Below are positions 6,002-7,645 of a stretch of DNA of 7,645 bases, one piece after another. This DNA comes from Planctomycetota bacterium. Lineage in GTDB: Bacteria > Planctomycetota > UBA1135 > UBA2386. A program made the translations under genes and the position numbers. The stretch lies in NCBI GenBank assembly GCA_003235605.1, contig QJVU01000128.1, forward strand, positions 1 to 7,645, read 5' to 3'. The stretch's first letter is position 1. Every line of letters starts with the position of its first letter. The notes under the pieces are model-generated. The model ran no database searches. It worked only from the letters and a program-made list of their open reading frames with translations, and was not told the origin of the DNA.

Positions 6002-6595
6002 ATGGTCCATACCACGACAGGACTCAGCGAGCGCATTGCAGGGGGGGAAGCGGAGGCTTTCGCACTGTTGTATCGCCGCCTGGCGCCTGCCCTCTATGTC
6101 TGGGTATCCCTGCGGGTGCTGCCCGAGATCCGCCACCGCCTGGATCCTGAAGACCTCGTCCAGGACGTGTGGTTTTCGGTATGCAGTCACCTGGATACGT
6201 TTGACCGGGATATTGGAGCGTTCCGCTCCTGGGTGTTCGGGATCGCCAACAACATCCTGCGCGATGAGCTTCGCAAGCTGCGGCGGCGGAAGCGCATCGC
6301 CGAGGTCCTGGAGAACCGGGAGACCAGGAGCATCGTCGAGGCCCTCGCGGACGAGGCGACCAGCGTCACCCGCAAGGTCTCGCGCAACGAGCAGATCCAG
6401 GAGCTGCTGGAGAAGTCGCGAGGTCTCGGGGATCTCGACCGCAAGCTGCTCCTGTTCCGCGGCCTCGAGGGTCTGACGCTCGCCGAGGTGGCCCAGCGTC
6501 TCGACCTGGAGCAGGATGCCGTGGAGTCCAGATGGCGCCGACTGCGCACCAGGCTGCGGGTCCACCTGCTGCCCCGGGGTTTGCTGGAGGAATGA
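6002..6595 (+). CDS. ECF-type RNA polymerase sigma factor
   Basis: This 197-residue protein has the two-domain layout of extracytoplasmic-function sigma factors, which direct core RNA polymerase to a small set of promoters. Region 2 spans about residues 17-99: FALLYRRLAPALY, the core-binding DPEDLVQDVWF (48-58), then DIGAFRSWVFGIANNILRDELRKLRRRKR, which carries the -10 recognition surface. A linker of about 35 residues follows. Region 4 spans about 134-187, with the helix-turn-helix LTLAEVAQRLDLEQDAVESR that reads the -35 element. No extra C-terminal domain is fused. I chose the ATG at 6002 because the conserved region starts soon after it; the frame stays open upstream to a GTG at 5864, but those residues are proline- and arginine-rich and look like non-coding sequence. 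No anti-sigma gene is visible in the window. The gene is divergent from an exported protein and convergent with a TPR protein, and either could be functionally linked. The subgroup cannot be assigned by eye. Confidence 0.93.
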   Translation: MVHTTTGLSERIAGGEAEAFALLYRRLAPALYVWVSLRVLPEIRHRLDPEDLVQDVWFSVCSHLDTFDRDIGAFRSWVFGIANNILRDELRKLRRRKRIAEVLENRETRSIVEALADEATSVTRKVSRNEQIQELLEKSRGLGDLDRKLLLFRGLEGLTLAEVAQRLDLEQDAVESRWRRLRTRLRVHLLPRGLLEE

Positions 6596-6601
6596 CCTGC
6601 C

Positions 6602-7645
6602 CTACAGGTCCTTGCGGGGCGCCAAGTCCTTGCGGGGCGCCAAGTCCTTGCGGGGCGCCGCGTCCTTGCGGGGCGCCGCGTCCTTGCGGGGCGCCAAGTC
6701 CTTGCGCAGATCGTCGATCTCGCGTTGGTAGGTGAACAGCTTGCGTTCCTCCGGCGACAAGCTTCCCAACACCTTGTCCAGCTCGTTCAGTGCTCCCCTT
6801 GCCGATTCCAGACGCTGCCCCCGTTTGGCGTGGATCGCCTCGAGGGCCCAGCTCGACGCAATGACCAGGGTGATCTTGGGATCGCGGCCGCCGCTCTTGG
6901 CTGCCAGCCTGCTTGCATAGGCACGCGCCCTCCGGTAGCCCGCTTCGGCCGCGCCCTCGTCGGGCTGGACGACGAACAGGCGTGCCAGCTCCACCAGCGT
7001 GACCGCGAGGCAACACTGGGCCCGATAGTTGTCCGGATCTCGCGAGATGAGGTCCTGGAGCCGCGTGATCACCTTCGCATAGATGGTCCGCGCCTCGTCG
7101 TAGACCGACTGGTTCAGCAGGGCGAAGGCCAGCGTGCGCTCGAGGGTGGCGAGATCGAGGGCGGAAGCCGCATCCTGGAACAGCGCCTGCTTGCGCCTGC
7201 CGACGTCGATCCCCTCCCGAAGGAACCGGACCGCCTCCGCCACCTGCTGCTGGCTCATGGCCAGGGCGGCGGTCCCCTGCAGGATGGCCATGTGGGCCTC
7301 CATGAACTGCCGATTCCCGGGATTGAGGGCGTCGAGCTGCTTGCAGGCAGCGATGGCCTTCTCGTACCACAGGCGGGCGTCGTCCAGCCGGCGGGAGCGG
7401 CGGTAGACCTGCGCCGTGTAGCCCAGACAGCTCACGTAGGTCAGCTGGCTGCCGGCGTCCGCAGTGCCCTGGGCGATCGGCTCCTCCAGGAAACCGCGGG
7501 CGAGCTCGAAGTGCTTGAGGGCCTCGGCCAACCCCAGCTTGGTGTAGTGGGTGGCGCCCATCTTCGTGTGGATGATGGCGCGGCTCTTGTCCACCCAGGA
7601 ACGGGCCTGGCCGGTGACCTGCCTGCCGGTCATCGACAGCGCCAG
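6602..7645 (-). CDS. TPR protein, C-terminal part (N-terminus off the right edge)
   Basis: The frame is open from the right edge (LALSMTGRQV...) to a TAG at 6602-6604, giving 347 visible residues. The chain is almost wholly helical and shows degenerate tetratricopeptide repeats, for example TAQVYRRSRRLDDARLWYEKA, LAFALLNQSVYDEARTIYAKV and LARLFVVQPDEGAAEAGYRRA, about 40-50 residues apart. TPR arrays form superhelical protein-binding surfaces. In planctomycetes such arrays often form the C-terminal part of Hanks-type serine/threonine protein kinases that neighbour ECF sigma genes; whether a kinase domain lies to the right cannot be seen here. The internal ATG at 7633 is probably not the start, because the frame and TPR-like character continue through it. 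The last 35 residues are a basic-acidic repeat of RKDLAP/RKDAAP units encoded by an 18-bp tandem repeat. The gene converges on the sigma factor with 6 bases between stops. The TPR call is good; the kinase link is inference. Confidence 0.85.
   Translation of the reverse strand: MALSMTGRQVTGQARSWVDKSRAIIHTKMGATHYTKLGLAEALKHFELARGFLEEPIAQGTADAGSQLTYVSCLGYTAQVYRRSRRLDDARLWYEKAIAACKQLDALNPGNRQFMEAHMAILQGTAALAMSQQQVAEAVRFLREGIDVGRRKQALFQDAASALDLATLERTLAFALLNQSVYDEARTIYAKVITRLQDLISRDPDNYRAQCCLAVTLVELARLFVVQPDEGAAEAGYRRARAYASRLAAKSGGRDPKITLVIASSWALEAIHAKRGQRLESARGALNELDKVLGSLSPEERKLFTYQREIDDLRKDLAPRKDAAPRKDAAPRKDLAPRKDLAPRKDL
6608..6706 (-). repeat. 18-bp tandem repeat, five copies plus a half copy
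   Basis: Read on the plus strand, the unit GTCCTTGCGGGGCGCCAA or its variant ending GC occurs at 6608, 6626, 6644, 6662 and 6680, and the first nine bases recur at 6698-6706. Copies 1, 2 and 5 end AA and copies 3 and 4 end GC; otherwise all are identical. On the coding strand each unit encodes six residues (RKDLAP or RKDAAP), so gain or loss of copies keeps the frame. The array ends just before the TAG stop. Each unit contains the self-complementary GGCGCC. Near-perfect identity suggests recent expansion by slippage or unequal exchange from the native DDLRKDL sequence at the array's start. Confidence 0.95.

Noticed and set aside
6608..6706. The tandem repeat as a possible CRISPR array.
   Set aside because: The units are directly adjacent with no spacers, only 18 bp long and lie in frame inside a coding gene.
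6366..7370. Minus-strand frame of 334 codons in another phase, containing a Gly-Ala-Pro-Gln-Gly repeat.
   Set aside because: It is the tandem repeat and the TPR gene read out of frame; the TPR frame has helical repeat structure and continues to the window edge.

Overview
The window reads as chromosomal DNA from a high-GC bacterium, most likely a deep-branching planctomycete. That assignment is inference, resting on three things. The cytochrome oxidase genes look like those of Planctomycetota/Acidobacteriota. Two secreted proteins end in a C-terminal beta-rich module of a kind I associate with planctomycete genomes. Most starts lack a clear Shine-Dalgarno sequence. No ribosomal RNA or other phylogenetic marker is present, so the assignment is tentative.

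Layout from left to right. Positions 1-2337 (minus strand) hold the start of an aa3-type cytochrome c oxidase operon: coxB (subunit II, complete) followed two bases later by coxA (subunit I, running off the left edge without a stop). Positions 2486-3652 (minus) encode a secreted protein whose N-terminal part looks like a pectin-lyase-type beta-helix. Positions 3748-4620 (minus) encode a secreted protein of unknown function. Positions 4780-5841 (minus) encode a secreted beta-rich protein with a cysteine-containing C-terminal module. At 6002-6595 (plus) lies an ECF-type RNA polymerase sigma factor, divergent from that secreted protein. At 6602-7645 (minus) is the C-terminal part of a TPR protein cut by the right edge. 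It converges on the sigma gene with a 6-base gap and ends in an 18-bp tandem repeat. No stretch longer than 300 bases lacks a gene; the intergenic gaps are 148, 95, 159, 160 and 6 bases.

Working together: coxB and coxA form the catalytic core of a terminal respiratory oxidase. The three secreted-protein genes share orientation but are separated by gaps of about 95-160 bases and need not form one operon. The sigma factor and the TPR protein may be a regulatory pair, as sigma and TPR/kinase genes often neighbour each other in planctomycetes, but nothing in the window proves it. I found no mobile element, CRISPR array, tRNA or obvious defence or biosynthetic system. The most notable points are a subunit I that keeps every metal ligand and the D-channel entry but has replaced the K-channel residues, a hairpin that would bury the coxB ribosome binding site, an in-frame 18-bp repeat at the end of the TPR gene, and a symmetric candidate operator between the divergent sigma and secreted-protein genes.
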